64,000 bases of DNA, taken from assembly GCF_011752625.1 (NCBI RefSeq), contig NZ_VWXD01000002.1, forward strand, positions 310,001 to 374,000. The letters are read 5' to 3'. Made by a program: the position numbers and the translations under genes. Of this stretch, positions 20,421 through 29,596 are shown piece by piece. This stretch comes from Candidatus Pantoea formicae. GTDB lineage: Bacteria > Pseudomonadota > Gammaproteobacteria > Enterobacterales > Enterobacteriaceae. Position 1 is the stretch's first letter. Every line of letters starts with the position of its first letter. The notes beneath the pieces are model-generated. The model was not told the DNA's origin and made no database searches. It saw only the letters and a list, made by a program, of their open reading frames with translations.

Positions 20421-21373
20421 TCCTTCTCTCCCAATTCACGGTTTTGATGCTTGTGGAACCAGATAATCGGCAGAATCAGAATCAACAGAATAATCACCGC
20501 CAGCGCCGAAGCGACGGGCCAGTCACGGTTGTTAAAGAACTCCTGCCACAGGATGCGTCCGATCATGATGCTATCAGGCCCGCCAAGCAGTTCCGGGATC
20601 ACGTACTCGCCGACGGCCGGGATAAACACCAACATCGAACCGGCGATAATGCCGCCTTTGGTCAAGGGAACAATCACGCTGAAAAAGGTCTTCAACGGAC
20701 GGGCACCGAGGTCCAAAGAGGCTTCCACCAGTGAATAGTCGATACGCGTCAGTGCGGTATAAATTGGCAGTACCATAAACGGCAAATAACAGTAAACGAT
20801 ACCGATATACACGGCGGTATTGGTGTAAAGGATCACCAGCGGATGGTCGATAACACCGAGCCACATCAGAAAGCGGTTAAGAATCCCGTTGTTGTTCAGT
20901 AACCCCATCCAGGCATAAACGCGCACCAGGAACGACGTCCACGACGGCAAAATCACCAGCAGCAGCAAGATAGTCCGCATCGAGGGCTTACTGTGCGCCA
21001 CCGCCCACGCCAGCGGATAACCGATCAGCAAACAGATCACGGTGGAGATCGCCGCCACTTTTAGCGAAGTCAGATAGGCTTCGGCGTACAGCGGATCGTC
21101 GGTCAGCGTGATGTAGTTGCCAAGGTTTAAGACCAGATTGAGCTGGTCGTCAGCCCAGGTGACCAAATCGGTATAGGGTGGAATGGCGCGTGCAATATCA
21201 GCAAAGCTGATCTTCAGCACAATTAAAAACGGCAGCAGGAATAGCAGCGTTAACCACAAGTACGGCAGCGCAATCACCAGTTTGCGGCCATGACGCATCT
21301 TGAGGCGCGTGCCCCAGCGCTGTAACGGCGTGCCGACTAATTCAGGCTCTCTGCGTTGAGAAATCTGGCTCAT
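20417..21373 (-). CDS. potH: PotH, putrescine ABC transporter permease
   Basis: A 318-residue permease (E. coli 317) with six TM segments and EAA loop EASLDLGARPLKTFFSVIVPLTK. It starts nine bases after potG. The substrate is assigned from synteny and strong similarity to PotFGHI rather than to the spermidine system PotABCD. Confidence 0.97.
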   Translation of the reverse strand: MSQISQRREPELVGTPLQRWGTRLKMRHGRKLVIALPYLWLTLLFLLPFLIVLKISFADIARAIPPYTDLVTWADDQLNLVLNLGNYITLTDDPLYAEAYLTSLKVAAISTVICLLIGYPLAWAVAHSKPSMRTILLLLVILPSWTSFLVRVYAWMGLLNNNGILNRFLMWLGVIDHPLVILYTNTAVYIGIVYCYLPFMVLPIYTALTRIDYSLVEASLDLGARPLKTFFSVIVPLTKGGIIAGSMLVFIPAVGEYVIPELLGGPDSIMIGRILWQEFFNNRDWPVASALAVIILLILILPIIWFHKHQNRELGEKE

Positions 21374-21382
21374 TACGCCTCC

Positions 21383-22516
21383 TTAAACCGTCAGAACCAC
21401 ACAGCTGTCGGCATCCCAGCACAGGCGCACTTCATCGCCCCATGTTGGCGCACCTTTGCGGTAACGATGGGCATTCTGCAACTGCGCACTGATCATCTGG
21501 CCGCTTTGTAACCGCACATGGTAGATAGATAAATCACCGAGATAAGCGATATGCACCACTTCACCCACGGCAAAGTTGCAGCCATCAGCAGGCACCTCTT
21601 CACACAACATCACTTTCTCAGGACGTAATGCGACATGCACTGGCACGTTATCCACGATGGAAACATCGGTCTGTACTTTCAGCGGATGCACTAAACCTGG
21701 CGCATCAATCACCACGCCATCGTCGGCGCGTTCACGCAGCAGGCCGTCGAAGACATTAACTGAACCGATGAATTCCGCGCTGTAACGACTGGTCGGATGC
21801 TCATAAATCTCTTCCGGCTCACCAATCTGTACAAACTTGCCACGGTTCATGATGGCAATACGCCCCGCCATGGTCATGGCCTCTTCCTGATCGTGCGTGA
21901 CCATCACACAGGTCGCGCCTACGCGCTCAAGAATATCCACCACTTCATGTTGCATGCGGTCGCGCAATTTCTTATCCAGCGCGCCCATTGGCTCATCGAG
22001 CAGCAGCAATTTAGGCCGTTTCGCCAGGCTACGTGCAAGTGCCACACGCTGACGTTGGCCTCCAGAGAGCTGGTGCGGTTTACGCTTGGCGAACTCCTGC
22101 ATGTGAACCAGCGTCAGCATCTCTGCCACGCGGCTGCTGATTTCGCCTTTCGGCAGCTTGTCCTGCTTCAGACCAAAGGCAATGTTCTGCTCCACTGTCA
22201 TGTGGGGGAACAGAGCATAAGACTGAAACATCATATTGATCGGGCGTTGGTACGGCGGCACGTGCGACATATCCTGGCCGTCGAGCACTATCTGCCCACT
22301 GGTGGGCGGCTCAAAGCCTGCCAGCATGCGCAGTAAGGTCGATTTACCGCAGCCGGAAGCACCCAGCAGCGCAAAAATCTCACCTTTGTAAATGGTCAGG
22401 CTGACATCATCCACGGCGTGCTGGCCGTCAAAAGATTTGGTCAGGTTGCGAATTTCCAGCAGCGGCGTTAACGCCTTAGCCGTTTTATTTGGGGGGCGGG
22501 GAATCGCGTCGTTCAC
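21383..22516 (-). CDS. potG: PotG, putrescine ABC transporter ATPase
   Basis: A 377-residue ATPase, exactly the E. coli length, with Walker A GASGCGKST, signature LSGGQRQRVAL, Walker B LLLLDEPMGALD, switch VTHDQEEAMTMA and a C-terminal TOBE domain. The GTG at 22516 (VNDAIPRP) was chosen because GGAG lies eight bases upstream; the ATG two codons earlier would be only two bases from that site. A hairpin in the potF-potG gap may reduce its expression relative to potF. Confidence 0.96.
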   Translation of the reverse strand: MNDAIPRPPNKTAKALTPLLEIRNLTKSFDGQHAVDDVSLTIYKGEIFALLGASGCGKSTLLRMLAGFEPPTSGQIVLDGQDMSHVPPYQRPINMMFQSYALFPHMTVEQNIAFGLKQDKLPKGEISSRVAEMLTLVHMQEFAKRKPHQLSGGQRQRVALARSLAKRPKLLLLDEPMGALDKKLRDRMQHEVVDILERVGATCVMVTHDQEEAMTMAGRIAIMNRGKFVQIGEPEEIYEHPTSRYSAEFIGSVNVFDGLLRERADDGVVIDAPGLVHPLKVQTDVSIVDNVPVHVALRPEKVMLCEEVPADGCNFAVGEVVHIAYLGDLSIYHVRLQSGQMISAQLQNAHRYRKGAPTWGDEVRLCWDADSCVVLTV

Positions 22517-22572
22517 TAACATTTCTCCGGCGCTAAGCGGTGTAGCGCGGCACAGCCAGCCGCTAAAATGGC

Positions 22573-22603
22573 ACAACAGAGGCCATCACCGCGCCTCTGT
22601 TGT
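22573..22603 (-). promoter_or_regulatory. Hairpin between potF and potG
   Basis: Perfect 11-bp stem ACAACAGAGGC/GCCTCTGTTGT with a 9-base loop, followed on the minus strand by a short T-rich stretch (ATTTTAGC). Such hairpins after binding-protein genes commonly protect the upstream mRNA or act as leaky terminators, giving excess binding protein. Confidence 0.6.
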
Positions 22604-22636
22604 CGTCTACAGGTGAATGAATTCGTTTATAACGAA

Positions 22637-23746
22637 TTACTTACCACTTTTTACTTTAGTCCATGCACGGGTACGCGCACGATCCAGTTTCGGATCCTGG
22701 ACTTTCAGCACAAACAGCTTCGCCATCGCATCAGGCGTCGGGAAGATGCCTGGGTTATTGCGCACATCGGCATTAATCAATGGCAGTGAGGCCTTATTGC
22801 CGTTGGCGTAGTTCATTTTGTTGGAAACATCAGCAATCACTTTTGGATCCATGATGTAGTTAAGCCACTGATAGGCTTCATCCAGATTCTTCGCATCTTT
22901 TGGAATCGCCATCATGTCGAAGAAGGCCAGAGCACCCTCTTTAGGTACGCTGTAACCCAAGTGCACGCCATTGTTCGCTTTGTTAGCACGATCTTTCGCT
23001 TGTAGGATGTCGCCAGACCAGCCGATAGCCACACAGATGTTGCCGTTAGCCAGATCGTTGATGTATTGAGACGAGTGGAAGTAACGAATATTTGGACGCA
23101 GTTTCAGCAACAGGTCGGTGGCTGCCCCTGTATAATCCTTAGCGTCAGAGCTGTTTGGATCTTTGCCAAGGTAGTTCAGCACGGTAGCAAAGATCTCTTC
23201 CGGCGCGTCGAGGAAGGAAACACCACAGCTTTTCAGTTTTTCCAGGTTTTCTGGTTTCAACACCAGATCCCAACTGTTTACCGGTGCGTCAGTACCCAGT
23301 GCCGCTTTCACTTTATCGATGTTATAACCGATGCCCGTGGTGCCCCACAGATAAGGAATCGCATACTTGTTACCCGGATCGTGTTGGGCGACTTTCGCCA
23401 TCAAGTCAGGATCGAGGTTTTTATAGTTTGGCAGTTTGCTCTTGTCCAGTTCCTGGAAGACGCCTGACTGCAACTGGCGAGCAAGGAAACTTGAAGAAGG
23501 CACCACCACGTCGTAACCGGTTGAGCCAGCCATCAGCTTGCCTTCCAGTACTTCGTTGGAGTCAAAGACGTCGTAGACCACTTTAATGCCGGTCTGCTTT
23601 TCAAAATTTGGCACGGTATCGGCCGAGATATAATCGGACCAGTTATAGACGTGCAGCGTTTTATCCTCTGCCTGAGCACTTACGGCCGTAGCCATCAGCA
23701 CACCAGCAACCACACCTGGCAACCATTTTTTACGTTGGTTGATCAT
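22637..23746 (-). CDS. potF: PotF, periplasmic putrescine-binding protein
   Basis: A 369-residue periplasmic receptor (E. coli 370) with a signal peptide cleaved near [17 protein letters not shown]. The putrescine-site region around [23 protein letters not shown] and GWSGDI is conserved. The ATG at 23746 follows AGGAGGAAGGA and begins the signal peptide; the frame is open 13 codons upstream. First gene of the putrescine operon. Confidence 0.97.
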   Translation of the reverse strand: MINQRKKWLPGVVAGVLMATAVSAQAEDKTLHVYNWSDYISADTVPNFEKQTGIKVVYDVFDSNEVLEGKLMAGSTGYDVVVPSSSFLARQLQSGVFQELDKSKLPNYKNLDPDLMAKVAQHDPGNKYAIPYLWGTTGIGYNIDKVKAALGTDAPVNSWDLVLKPENLEKLKSCGVSFLDAPEEIFATVLNYLGKDPNSSDAKDYTGAATDLLLKLRPNIRYFHSSQYINDLANGNICVAIGWSGDILQAKDRANKANNGVHLGYSVPKEGALAFFDMMAIPKDAKNLDEAYQWLNYIMDPKVIADVSNKMNYANGNKASLPLINADVRNNPGIFPTPDAMAKLFVLKVQDPKLDRARTRAWTKVKSGK

Positions 23747-24117
23747 GTTTTCCTTCCTCCTGAGCGGGTCATCACAACGCTGCATACACGCGATCCTGAC
23801 GTTGCGTTTCTATTTAATAACAGACACACAATGAATCAATATTCAGCGGGAGTTTAATAGCAAAAACCTATACTTCAGCTGGGGTTGCAGGTCCCAAGCA
23901 GCCCCGCAAGAATAGCCCTACAGCTCCCCTCGTGCCAGATCCCAGCGTAAAAAACGCCTTTTAGCGATATCTTATGCATGTTTCTGCTATGGGGTTTGGC
24001 ACAAGCGGCATAAAGCACGACTAATATCTGGCAATAAAGGGTTAAATGCAGAATAAAAAGTGGTAGGGCTAAAATGAAAACTGCCGCAAAAAGCGGCAGT
24101 TAGCGAGACGGGAAGGA
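23747..24117. other. potF-ybjN intergenic region
   Basis: A 371-base gap holding the potF promoter on the minus strand (a TTGCTA/TATTGA pair with 16-bp spacer reads toward potF near 23840-23870, weak) and the ybjN terminator. No ORF or RNA gene is supported. A TGGCAC at 23997 was considered for sigma-54 and rejected. Confidence 0.45.
24080..24100 (-). terminator. Terminator after ybjN
   Basis: ACTGCCGC stem with its complement and a 5-base loop; on the minus strand it is followed by TTTTCATTTT. Confidence 0.75.
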
Positions 24118-24597
24118 TTAGTGCAGCATCGCGTGGCTGCTGGAACTGGGCTGTCGTTCTTCCTCTTCGCCTATCATCAGTAAATTGTTGGCAAAGGCTT
24201 CCATGATCACCATGGAAATGCCCTCTTCGCTCTGCTTCATAAAGTGGGAGAATTGGCCAAAGGTTAAACCTGCGGTAGTACTCAATGACTGGCAGACGAT
24301 AAGCTTCGGCAGATTGTCGTCCTGAATGTCGATAAAGGCTTTAACCGTTAGCGAGCTGGCATTAATTTGCGACAAGTCCCCTACCAAAGGAATTAGCGCA
24401 GTGGGCTTCACTTCAGCCAGCGCGGAGAAGAGGATGACGTCATCCACCAGGTCGATTTTTGCATCAAACACCCCGTCAAAATTCTGCATATGCGGCAGAT
24501 GCAGTGCCTGGCAGGCATCGCATTCGAACCAGGTGATATTTTGTTGATCCAGCCAACGACGCAGAATGTCGATGTCAGGAACGACCAGTGAATCCAT
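24118..24597 (-). CDS. ybjN: YbjN, conserved stress/motility-linked protein
   Basis: A 159-residue cytoplasmic protein similar to E. coli YbjN (158), whose fold resembles type III secretion chaperones and which affects motility, biofilm and stress when overproduced. Conserved blocks are CDACQALHLPHMQNFDGVFDAKIDL and SSLTVKAFIDIQDDNLPKL. The C-terminal tail differs. The Erwinia homologue AmyR is described as a regulator of exopolysaccharide and virulence, which is relevant if this is an Erwiniaceae genome. Confidence 0.93.
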   Translation of the reverse strand: MDSLVVPDIDILRRWLDQQNITWFECDACQALHLPHMQNFDGVFDAKIDLVDDVILFSALAEVKPTALIPLVGDLSQINASSLTVKAFIDIQDDNLPKLIVCQSLSTTAGLTFGQFSHFMKQSEEGISMVIMEAFANNLLMIGEEEERQPSSSSHAMLH

Positions 24598-24683
24598 CGT
24601 TATATCCTGTGGGGTGAAGAAATAAGCGCCCTAGCTTACGGAAAAAGTCACACTGATGCCATGAAAACCGCGTAAAAGCGCGG

Positions 24684-25586
24684 TCAACCGCCGGTTTTAA
24701 GACGATAACCAGGGCACGCGTGCTGCTCTACCCAATGAATCATCATCGTGGCGATGTCTAAACCCGTGTTACCTTCAATCCCTTCAAGGCCTGGCGAGGC
24801 ATTGACCTCCATCACTAGCGGCCCTCGGTTGGCACGCAAGATATCGACCCCCGCGACTTCAAGCCCCAGCGTAGATGCCGCTCTGACGGCAATGTCGCGC
24901 TCCTGAGCCGTAATCGTCACCGCGTGCGCTTTGCCACCGCGATGCAAGTTGGAGCGAAAATCGCCCTCTTTCGCCTCACGCTCAATCGACGCCACCACTT
25001 CATTGCCAATCACCAGGCAACGAATATCGCGTCCTTTGGCTTCTTTAATAAATTCCTGTACCAAGATATGCGCATTGAGTCCACGAAATGCATCGATCAC
25101 GCTTTCAGCTGCCTGCCGCGTTTCCGCCAATACCACACCAATGCCTTGGGTGCCTTCTACCAGCTTCACCACCAACGGCGCGCCCCCTACCATGGCGATC
25201 AAATCCTGCGTATCGTCGGGCGAGGAGGCAAAGCCCGTGATCGGCATATCGATGCCTTCACGCGCCAGCAGTTGCAGCGATCGTAGTTTGTCCCGCGCTC
25301 GAGCAATCGCCACCGACTCATTCAACGGATAGCTGCCTAACATCTCAAACTGGCGTAACACCGCCGTGCCATAAAACGTCGTGGCGGTGCCAATACGCGG
25401 AATAATGGCATCAAAATGCCCGAGTGGTTCGCCGCGATAGTGCACTGCTGGCGAATCAGAATTGATGTTCATATAGCAGGAGAGCGGATCGATGATCTGC
25501 ACATGATGACCACGCTCTTCCGCGGCGTCACGCAGGCGTTTACACGAATAGAGTGACCCATCGCGAGTGAGAATGGCCATTTTCAT
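24684..25586 (-). CDS. rimK: RimK, ribosomal protein S6 glutamate ligase
   Basis: A 300-residue ATP-grasp ligase, same length as E. coli RimK, that adds glutamates to the C-terminus of S6. ATP-grasp features [36 protein letters not shown] and [12 protein letters not shown] are intact. nfsA ends 17 bp upstream; nfsA-rimK-ybjN run in the same direction and are the usual unit. Start ATG at 25586. Confidence 0.97.
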   Translation of the reverse strand: MKMAILTRDGSLYSCKRLRDAAEERGHHVQIIDPLSCYMNINSDSPAVHYRGEPLGHFDAIIPRIGTATTFYGTAVLRQFEMLGSYPLNESVAIARARDKLRSLQLLAREGIDMPITGFASSPDDTQDLIAMVGGAPLVVKLVEGTQGIGVVLAETRQAAESVIDAFRGLNAHILVQEFIKEAKGRDIRCLVIGNEVVASIEREAKEGDFRSNLHRGGKAHAVTITAQERDIAVRAASTLGLEVAGVDILRANRGPLVMEVNASPGLEGIEGNTGLDIATMMIHWVEQHACPGYRLKTGG

Positions 25587-25603
25587 TGCTGTGTTCCTTG
25601 TGC

Positions 25604-26326
25604 TTAGCGCGTTGCCCAGCCCTGCTGATGCAGGTAATCCAACATGAACGGACGCGTTTCTTTGATAATCAGTCGCTGAATCAGCTCGCTCCAGGTTTCG
25701 GAACGTTGATTGCTGTCGCGCTGCTGATAATAAGCGGTAATTTGATTATCGTACTGTTTCAGCACATTTTTATCGACAGGCTGATAACGGTTTTCATGCA
25801 CTAACATTGCTTGCGGTATACGAGGTTTGACGTCGGGTGCAGAAGCCGGATGTCCAATACAGAAACCGAACAGTGGCAATACAAACTGAGGTAACGCCAG
25901 CAACTCGGTGACCTGCGCAATGTTGTTGCGAATGCCGCCGATAAATACCCCACCCAGCCCCAACGACTCCGCTGCCACCATCGCGTTTTGCGCCATCAAC
26001 GCCGTGTCAACGCAGCCCAACAACAACTGCTCTGCGCGTCCCAGATGCGCATCCGGGCAAATTTGCTGGTGACGATTAAAGTCGGCACAAAACACCCAGA
26101 ACTCAGCGGCTGCACTCACCCACGGCTGGCCGCCAGTGAGTTGTACCAACTGTTCCCGCGTTTCCCGGTCGGTGATGCGGATAATTGAAGAGCACTGTAA
26201 AAAGCTGGAGGTTGAAGCCGCTTGTGCTGCAGCAATGATCGCGCTGCGCTGAGCATCTTCTATGTTTTGCTCAGTGAACGCGCGAATAGAACGGTGGCTG
26301 CAGAGTAAATCGATGGTCGGCGTCAT
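25604..26326 (-). CDS. nfsA: NfsA, oxygen-insensitive NADPH nitroreductase
   Basis: A 240-residue FMN flavoprotein, same length as E. coli NfsA. It reduces nitro compounds and quinones by two-electron steps using NADPH. FMN-site segments [18 protein letters not shown] and [12 protein letters not shown] are visible. Preceded by ybjC with a 12-bp gap and followed by rimK, as in E. coli, where SoxRS controls ybjC-nfsA-rimK. Confidence 0.97.
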   Translation of the reverse strand: MTPTIDLLCSHRSIRAFTEQNIEDAQRSAIIAAAQAASTSSFLQCSSIIRITDRETREQLVQLTGGQPWVSAAAEFWVFCADFNRHQQICPDAHLGRAEQLLLGCVDTALMAQNAMVAAESLGLGGVFIGGIRNNIAQVTELLALPQFVLPLFGFCIGHPASAPDVKPRIPQAMLVHENRYQPVDKNVLKQYDNQITAYYQQRDSNQRSETWSELIQRLIIKETRPFMLDYLHQQGWATR

Positions 26327-26338
26327 AATCCTCTCCGG

Positions 26339-26590
26339 TTACTTCTTTTTGTTTGATTGATTGAACAACTGCGGTGCCATGGCTTTGGCCGTGCGCCACA
26401 TCATGAGCCAGGCAGCAGGAAGCATCAGTGCTATGCCAAGAAAGAACAGCAACGTCGCCAATGGCTTCTTTGCCATAAAATTCGGGGCGCTGACCCAATC
26501 GTTGACCAGCAGCAGTGCACTGATGACGGCCAACACACCAAGCACTTCCAGCAGCAAAACCGGTTTGGGCAGAGTCGCCAGATTACGCAT
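26339..26590 (-). CDS. ybjC: YbjC, small inner-membrane protein
   Basis: An 83-residue protein with two hydrophobic segments, shorter at the C-terminus than E. coli YbjC (95) and ending NQSNKKK. Conserved parts include LPKPVLLLE near the start and FFLGIALMLPAAW. Function unknown (DUF1418). First gene of ybjC-nfsA-rimK, divergent from grxA. Confidence 0.9.
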   Translation of the reverse strand: MRNLATLPKPVLLLEVLGVLAVISALLLVNDWVSAPNFMAKKPLATLLFFLGIALMLPAAWLMMWRTAKAMAPQLFNQSNKKK

Positions 26591-26780
26591 GCAATGTTTC
26601 CTTTGTTGTTCAACGGGTTCTGTCAGATTTTAACCCAAGCGAGTGGGTCTATAGACATTGGGTATTAGATTAACAGGGAATGACTACTTTCATTAAGCAG
26701 GATGGGCGGGCATGATATGAGCCATTATTCACGCTGTAATGTGAAACTGGTCACAAAACAGCAGCGGAAGGAGAGAAGCA

Positions 26781-27044
26781 ATGATTGCAGTGATTTTTGG
26801 CCGTTCAAGCTGCCCTTACTGCGTGCGTGCGAAAGAGTTAGCCACCAAGCTGACCAGCGAACGCGACGATTTTAACTATCAGTACGTTGATATTCAGGCC
26901 ACCGGTATTACCAAAGCCGACCTGGAAGCGCGTGCAGGAAAACCTGTCAGCACGGTGCCGCAGATTTTCCTGGATGACCAGCACATCGGGGGTTATACCG
27001 AATTTGCTGCCTGGACTAAAGAAAACCTGGGTGTAGAAGCATAA
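26781..27044 (+). CDS. grxA: Glutaredoxin 1
   Basis: An 87-residue glutaredoxin (E. coli 85) with redox motif CPYC at residues 11-14, the cis-Pro segment STVPQIF and GGYTEF. It reduces ribonucleotide reductase and deactivates OxyR using glutathione. The ATG follows GGAAGGAGAG. In E. coli grxA is induced by OxyR; upstream here a CTATAG core lies at 26649-26654 but I cannot resolve a full OxyR site. Terminator follows. Confidence 0.96.
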   Translation: MIAVIFGRSSCPYCVRAKELATKLTSERDDFNYQYVDIQATGITKADLEARAGKPVSTVPQIFLDDQHIGGYTEFAAWTKENLGVEA

Positions 27045-27049
27045 TGATA

Positions 27050-27072
27050 ACGGGCCTGCGGGCCCGTTTTTG
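27050..27072. terminator. Terminator between grxA and ybjM
   Basis: ACGGGCC stem, TGCG loop, GGCCCGT, then a run of T. Confidence 0.9.
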
Positions 27073-27078
27073 ATCGCG

Positions 27079-27450
27079 TCATTCCGCACGCATCGCCAGC
27101 ATAATCCGCAACAAGCGCACCAGCAAAGCGCCACATCCGGCCCAGAACAGTGCACTCAGGCTCCAGGCTACGATCAATAGCCAACTGTGCGTCATAGGAA
27201 CGGTGATCCAAACCCACGCCATACCTAACAATGTGCCACTCAATGCGATCCAAAGCGTACTGATCAGTGGGCTCTCAGGGTACAACAATGCCATGAGTAC
27301 GCCGGGCAATAAAAACAGCAATAATTCAGGCTGTCCGCGCACCGTTTGTTCAGCGGCGTCCGCCCAAAAATGATGTGCAAAAATAAACACCAGCGTATAA
27401 AGCATCATACCCAGAACCGATGCTGGCCAGCGATTATTGCGCTGCAACAT
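27079..27450 (-). CDS. ybjM: YbjM, inner-membrane protein
   Basis: A 123-residue membrane protein with four hydrophobic segments, similar in position and pattern to E. coli YbjM (125). The shared features are an LLLFLLPG motif and a C-terminal LSALFWAGCGALL helix. Function unknown. The ATG at 27450 (MLQRNNRW) was chosen since GAGG lies six bases upstream; earlier in-frame starts lack a site. Convergent with grxA. Confidence 0.82.
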   Translation of the reverse strand: MLQRNNRWPASVLGMMLYTLVFIFAHHFWADAAEQTVRGQPELLLFLLPGVLMALLYPESPLISTLWIALSGTLLGMAWVWITVPMTHSWLLIVAWSLSALFWAGCGALLVRLLRIMLAMRAE

Positions 27451-27576
27451 AACCATCCTCAACTTTGACGTTAACAATATTGAAACGTTTACTGCCCTGA
27501 TGCGCATAAGTGGAAATAAAAAGAAACAGCCGCTGGCAGAATGAATGAAAACTGCTGATAGCTGAGGGTGTTAATT

Positions 27577-27654
27577 ATGATTAGAATGACGCCGCTCCTC
27601 ATTAGGGCCTCCACCTTGCTGGCGGTAAGGACGCTTGCTGCTGCCACAAGATAG
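27577..27654 (+). CDS. Candidate 25-residue leader ORF upstream of ybjL
   Basis: A short ORF starting MIRMTPLLIR, 25 codons, ending TAG 51 bases before the ybjL start. GAGGGTG lies about nine bases before its ATG. It is rich in Leu, Ala, Arg and Thr. No family is recognised. It could be a leader peptide or chance; there is no convincing attenuator after it (only a loopless AAAAGGCCTTTT palindrome). Confidence 0.25.
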   Translation: MIRMTPLLIRASTLLAVRTLAAATR

Positions 27655-27705
27655 CGAAAAAAGGCCTTTTCATCAACTCGTTACAGGTAAATAAGAAGTT
27701 AAACC

Positions 27706-29394
27706 GTGAACATTAACGTCGCAGAATTGTTAAGCGGAAATGACGTTCTGTTATTATTTGTCGTCTTAGCCTTGGGGCTGTGCTTAGGTAAATTACGCCT
27801 GGGTTCTGTCCAACTCGGTAATTCCATTGGTGTACTTGTTGTTTCATTGATTTTAGGCCAGCAGCACTTTGCGATAAATACTGATGCATTAAGCCTCGGC
27901 TTTATGCTGTTTATTTTTTGTGTCGGTGTTGAAGCTGGGCCAAATTTCTTCTCAATTTTCTTCCGCGACGGTAAAAACTACTTCTTTCTCGCCATTGTTA
28001 TGGTGATCAGTGCGCTGTTAATTGCTTTAGGTCTTGGCAAAGTCTTCGGATGGGATATCGGTCTAACAGCAGGCATGCTGGCAGGGTCAATGACCTCCAC
28101 ACCCGTGCTGGTTGGCGCAGGTGACACGCTGAGGCAAAGCATCAGTGATAGCCACCAGCTGAATATGATGCAGGATAACCTCAGCCTCGGTTACGCCCTC
28201 ACCTACCTGATAGGTCTGGTAAGCCTGATTTTTGGTGCGCGCTATCTGCCCCGCCTGCAACATCAGGATTTGCCGACTTGCGCCCAACAAATCGCCCGTG
28301 AACGTGGCCTTGATGCTGATAGCCAGCGAAAGGTCTTCCTGCCAGTGATCCGCGCTTATCGCGTGGGTCCAGAGTTGGTTGAGTGGAGCGGTGGTAAAAA
28401 CCTTCGTGAACTGGGTATTCATCGCCAGACCGGCTGCTATATCGAACGTCTGCGCCGCAACGGTATTCTCGCCAGCCCGGATGGTGACGCCATGCTGCAA
28501 CTGGGTGACGAGATTTCGCTGGTGGGCTATCCCGACGCGCATGCGCGACTGGATCCCAGCTTCCGTAACGGCAAAGAAGTCTTTGATCGTGATTTGCTCG
28601 ACATGCGCATCGTCACCGAAGAGATCGTGGTGAAAAATCATAATGCGGTGAACAAACGGCTGAGCCATCTCAAACTCACCGATCATGGCTGTTTCCTTAA
28701 CCGCGTGATCCGCAGCCAAATTGAGATGCCGATTGATGACAGCATCATGCTCAATAAAGGCGATGTACTTCAGGTCAGCGGCGAAGCACGTCGCGTCAAA
28801 AGCCTGGCTGACCGCATCGGTTTTATTGCTATCCATAGTCAAATCACCGATCTGCTGGCCTTCTGCGCTTTCTTTATCATCGGTTTGATGATCGGCATGA
28901 TCACCTTTCAGTTCAGCAACTTTAGCTTTGGTATTGGCAACGCAGCGGGTCTGCTGTTTGCCGGCATCATGCTCGGTTTCTTGCGCGCCAACCACCCCAC
29001 CTTTGGCTACATTCCGCAAGGTGCGCTAACCATGTTGAAAGAGTTCGGTCTGATGGTGTTTATGGCCGGCGTAGGATTAAGCGCCGGTAGCGGCTTGCAA
29101 CATGGTCTTGGCAGTGCGGGCGCTTTGATGCTGCTGAGCGGCCTGCTGGTGAGTTTGTTGCCGGTGGTGATTTGCTATCTGTTTGGCGCTTATGTACTGC
29201 GCATGAACCGCGCACTGCTGTTTGGCGCGATCATGGGTGCAAGGACCTGCGCACCAGCGATGGAGATCATTTGTGATACTGCGCGCAGTAGCATTCCGGC
29301 ACTGGGCTATGCAGGAACTTATGCGATTGCTAACGTTTTGCTGACGCTCGCGGGCACTCTGATTGTGATAATTTGGCCCGTTTTGCCTTTTTAA
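27706..29394 (+). CDS. ybjL: YbjL, putative AAE-family transporter with TrkA-C domains
   Basis: A 562-residue membrane protein (E. coli 561) of the aspartate:alanine exchanger family. Order: five or so N-terminal TM segments, two cytoplasmic RCK/TrkA-C domains (about 200-375) with KNLRELGI and DVLQVSG motifs, and a second TM block ending [18 protein letters not shown]...[17 protein letters not shown]. Substrate unknown. The GTG at 27706 gives MNINVAELL as in E. coli. rybB follows on the same strand. Confidence 0.95.
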   Translation: MNINVAELLSGNDVLLLFVVLALGLCLGKLRLGSVQLGNSIGVLVVSLILGQQHFAINTDALSLGFMLFIFCVGVEAGPNFFSIFFRDGKNYFFLAIVMVISALLIALGLGKVFGWDIGLTAGMLAGSMTSTPVLVGAGDTLRQSISDSHQLNMMQDNLSLGYALTYLIGLVSLIFGARYLPRLQHQDLPTCAQQIARERGLDADSQRKVFLPVIRAYRVGPELVEWSGGKNLRELGIHRQTGCYIERLRRNGILASPDGDAMLQLGDEISLVGYPDAHARLDPSFRNGKEVFDRDLLDMRIVTEEIVVKNHNAVNKRLSHLKLTDHGCFLNRVIRSQIEMPIDDSIMLNKGDVLQVSGEARRVKSLADRIGFIAIHSQITDLLAFCAFFIIGLMIGMITFQFSNFSFGIGNAAGLLFAGIMLGFLRANHPTFGYIPQGALTMLKEFGLMVFMAGVGLSAGSGLQHGLGSAGALMLLSGLLVSLLPVVICYLFGAYVLRMNRALLFGAIMGARTCAPAMEIICDTARSSIPALGYAGTYAIANVLLTLAGTLIVIIWPVLPF

Positions 29395-29414
29395 AAATTT
29401 TTTTACGGCGTTCA

Positions 29415-29441
29415 GAACTTTCTTTTTAGGGCGCAGTCTGA
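29415..29441 (+). promoter_or_regulatory. Sigma-E type promoter of rybB
   Basis: GAACTT and TCTGA with a 16-bp spacer, and six bases to the RybB 5' end. This fits the sigma-E consensus (GGAACTT ... TCTGA) and known control of rybB by envelope stress. Confidence 0.85.
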
Positions 29442-29447
29442 ATAAGT

Positions 29448-29513
29448 GCCACTGCTTTTCTTTGAAATCCCCAAATTGTGGAGCCCGCCAGTCTCTGACT
29501 TGCGGGTTTTTTT
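29448..29513 (+). ncRNA. rybB: RybB small regulatory RNA
   Basis: The 5' end GCCACTGCTTTTCTTTGA is identical to E. coli RybB and holds the seed that pairs with outer-membrane protein mRNAs. A central TTGTGGAGCCC segment is also conserved. The 3' end is a rho-independent terminator: CCCGC/GCGGG plus inner AGTC/GACT, then seven T, which in such RNAs is also the Hfq-binding tail. Length is about 66 nt versus 79-80 in E. coli because the terminator stem is shorter. It is next to ybjL, as in E. coli. Confidence 0.92.
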
Positions 29514-29596
29514 CTGCCTGCTGTTCCTGCCGCTTAAGGTTCTCCTAAGCGAAAATTGCGACCCTGCGACTCTGGTTTCGCTATTTTCAAACATTC

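Noticed and set aside
23996..24012. TTGGCAC as a sigma-54 -24 element between potF and ybjN
   Set aside because: The required GC at -12 with proper spacing is missing, and the orientation does not point to a gene.
26641..26670. OxyR site upstream of grxA
   Set aside because: Only one CTATAG core is seen; the ATAG-N7-CTAT repeats cannot be aligned convincingly, so it is not listed as a feature.
27657..27670. AAAAGGCCTTTT as a terminator before ybjL
   Set aside because: Perfect palindrome without a loop or GC-rich stem long enough; likely not functional as terminator.
28087..29019. 310-codon minus-strand open frame across ybjL
   Set aside because: Fully antisense to the well-conserved ybjL; no ribosome site and no recognisable protein. 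A mirror effect of codon use.
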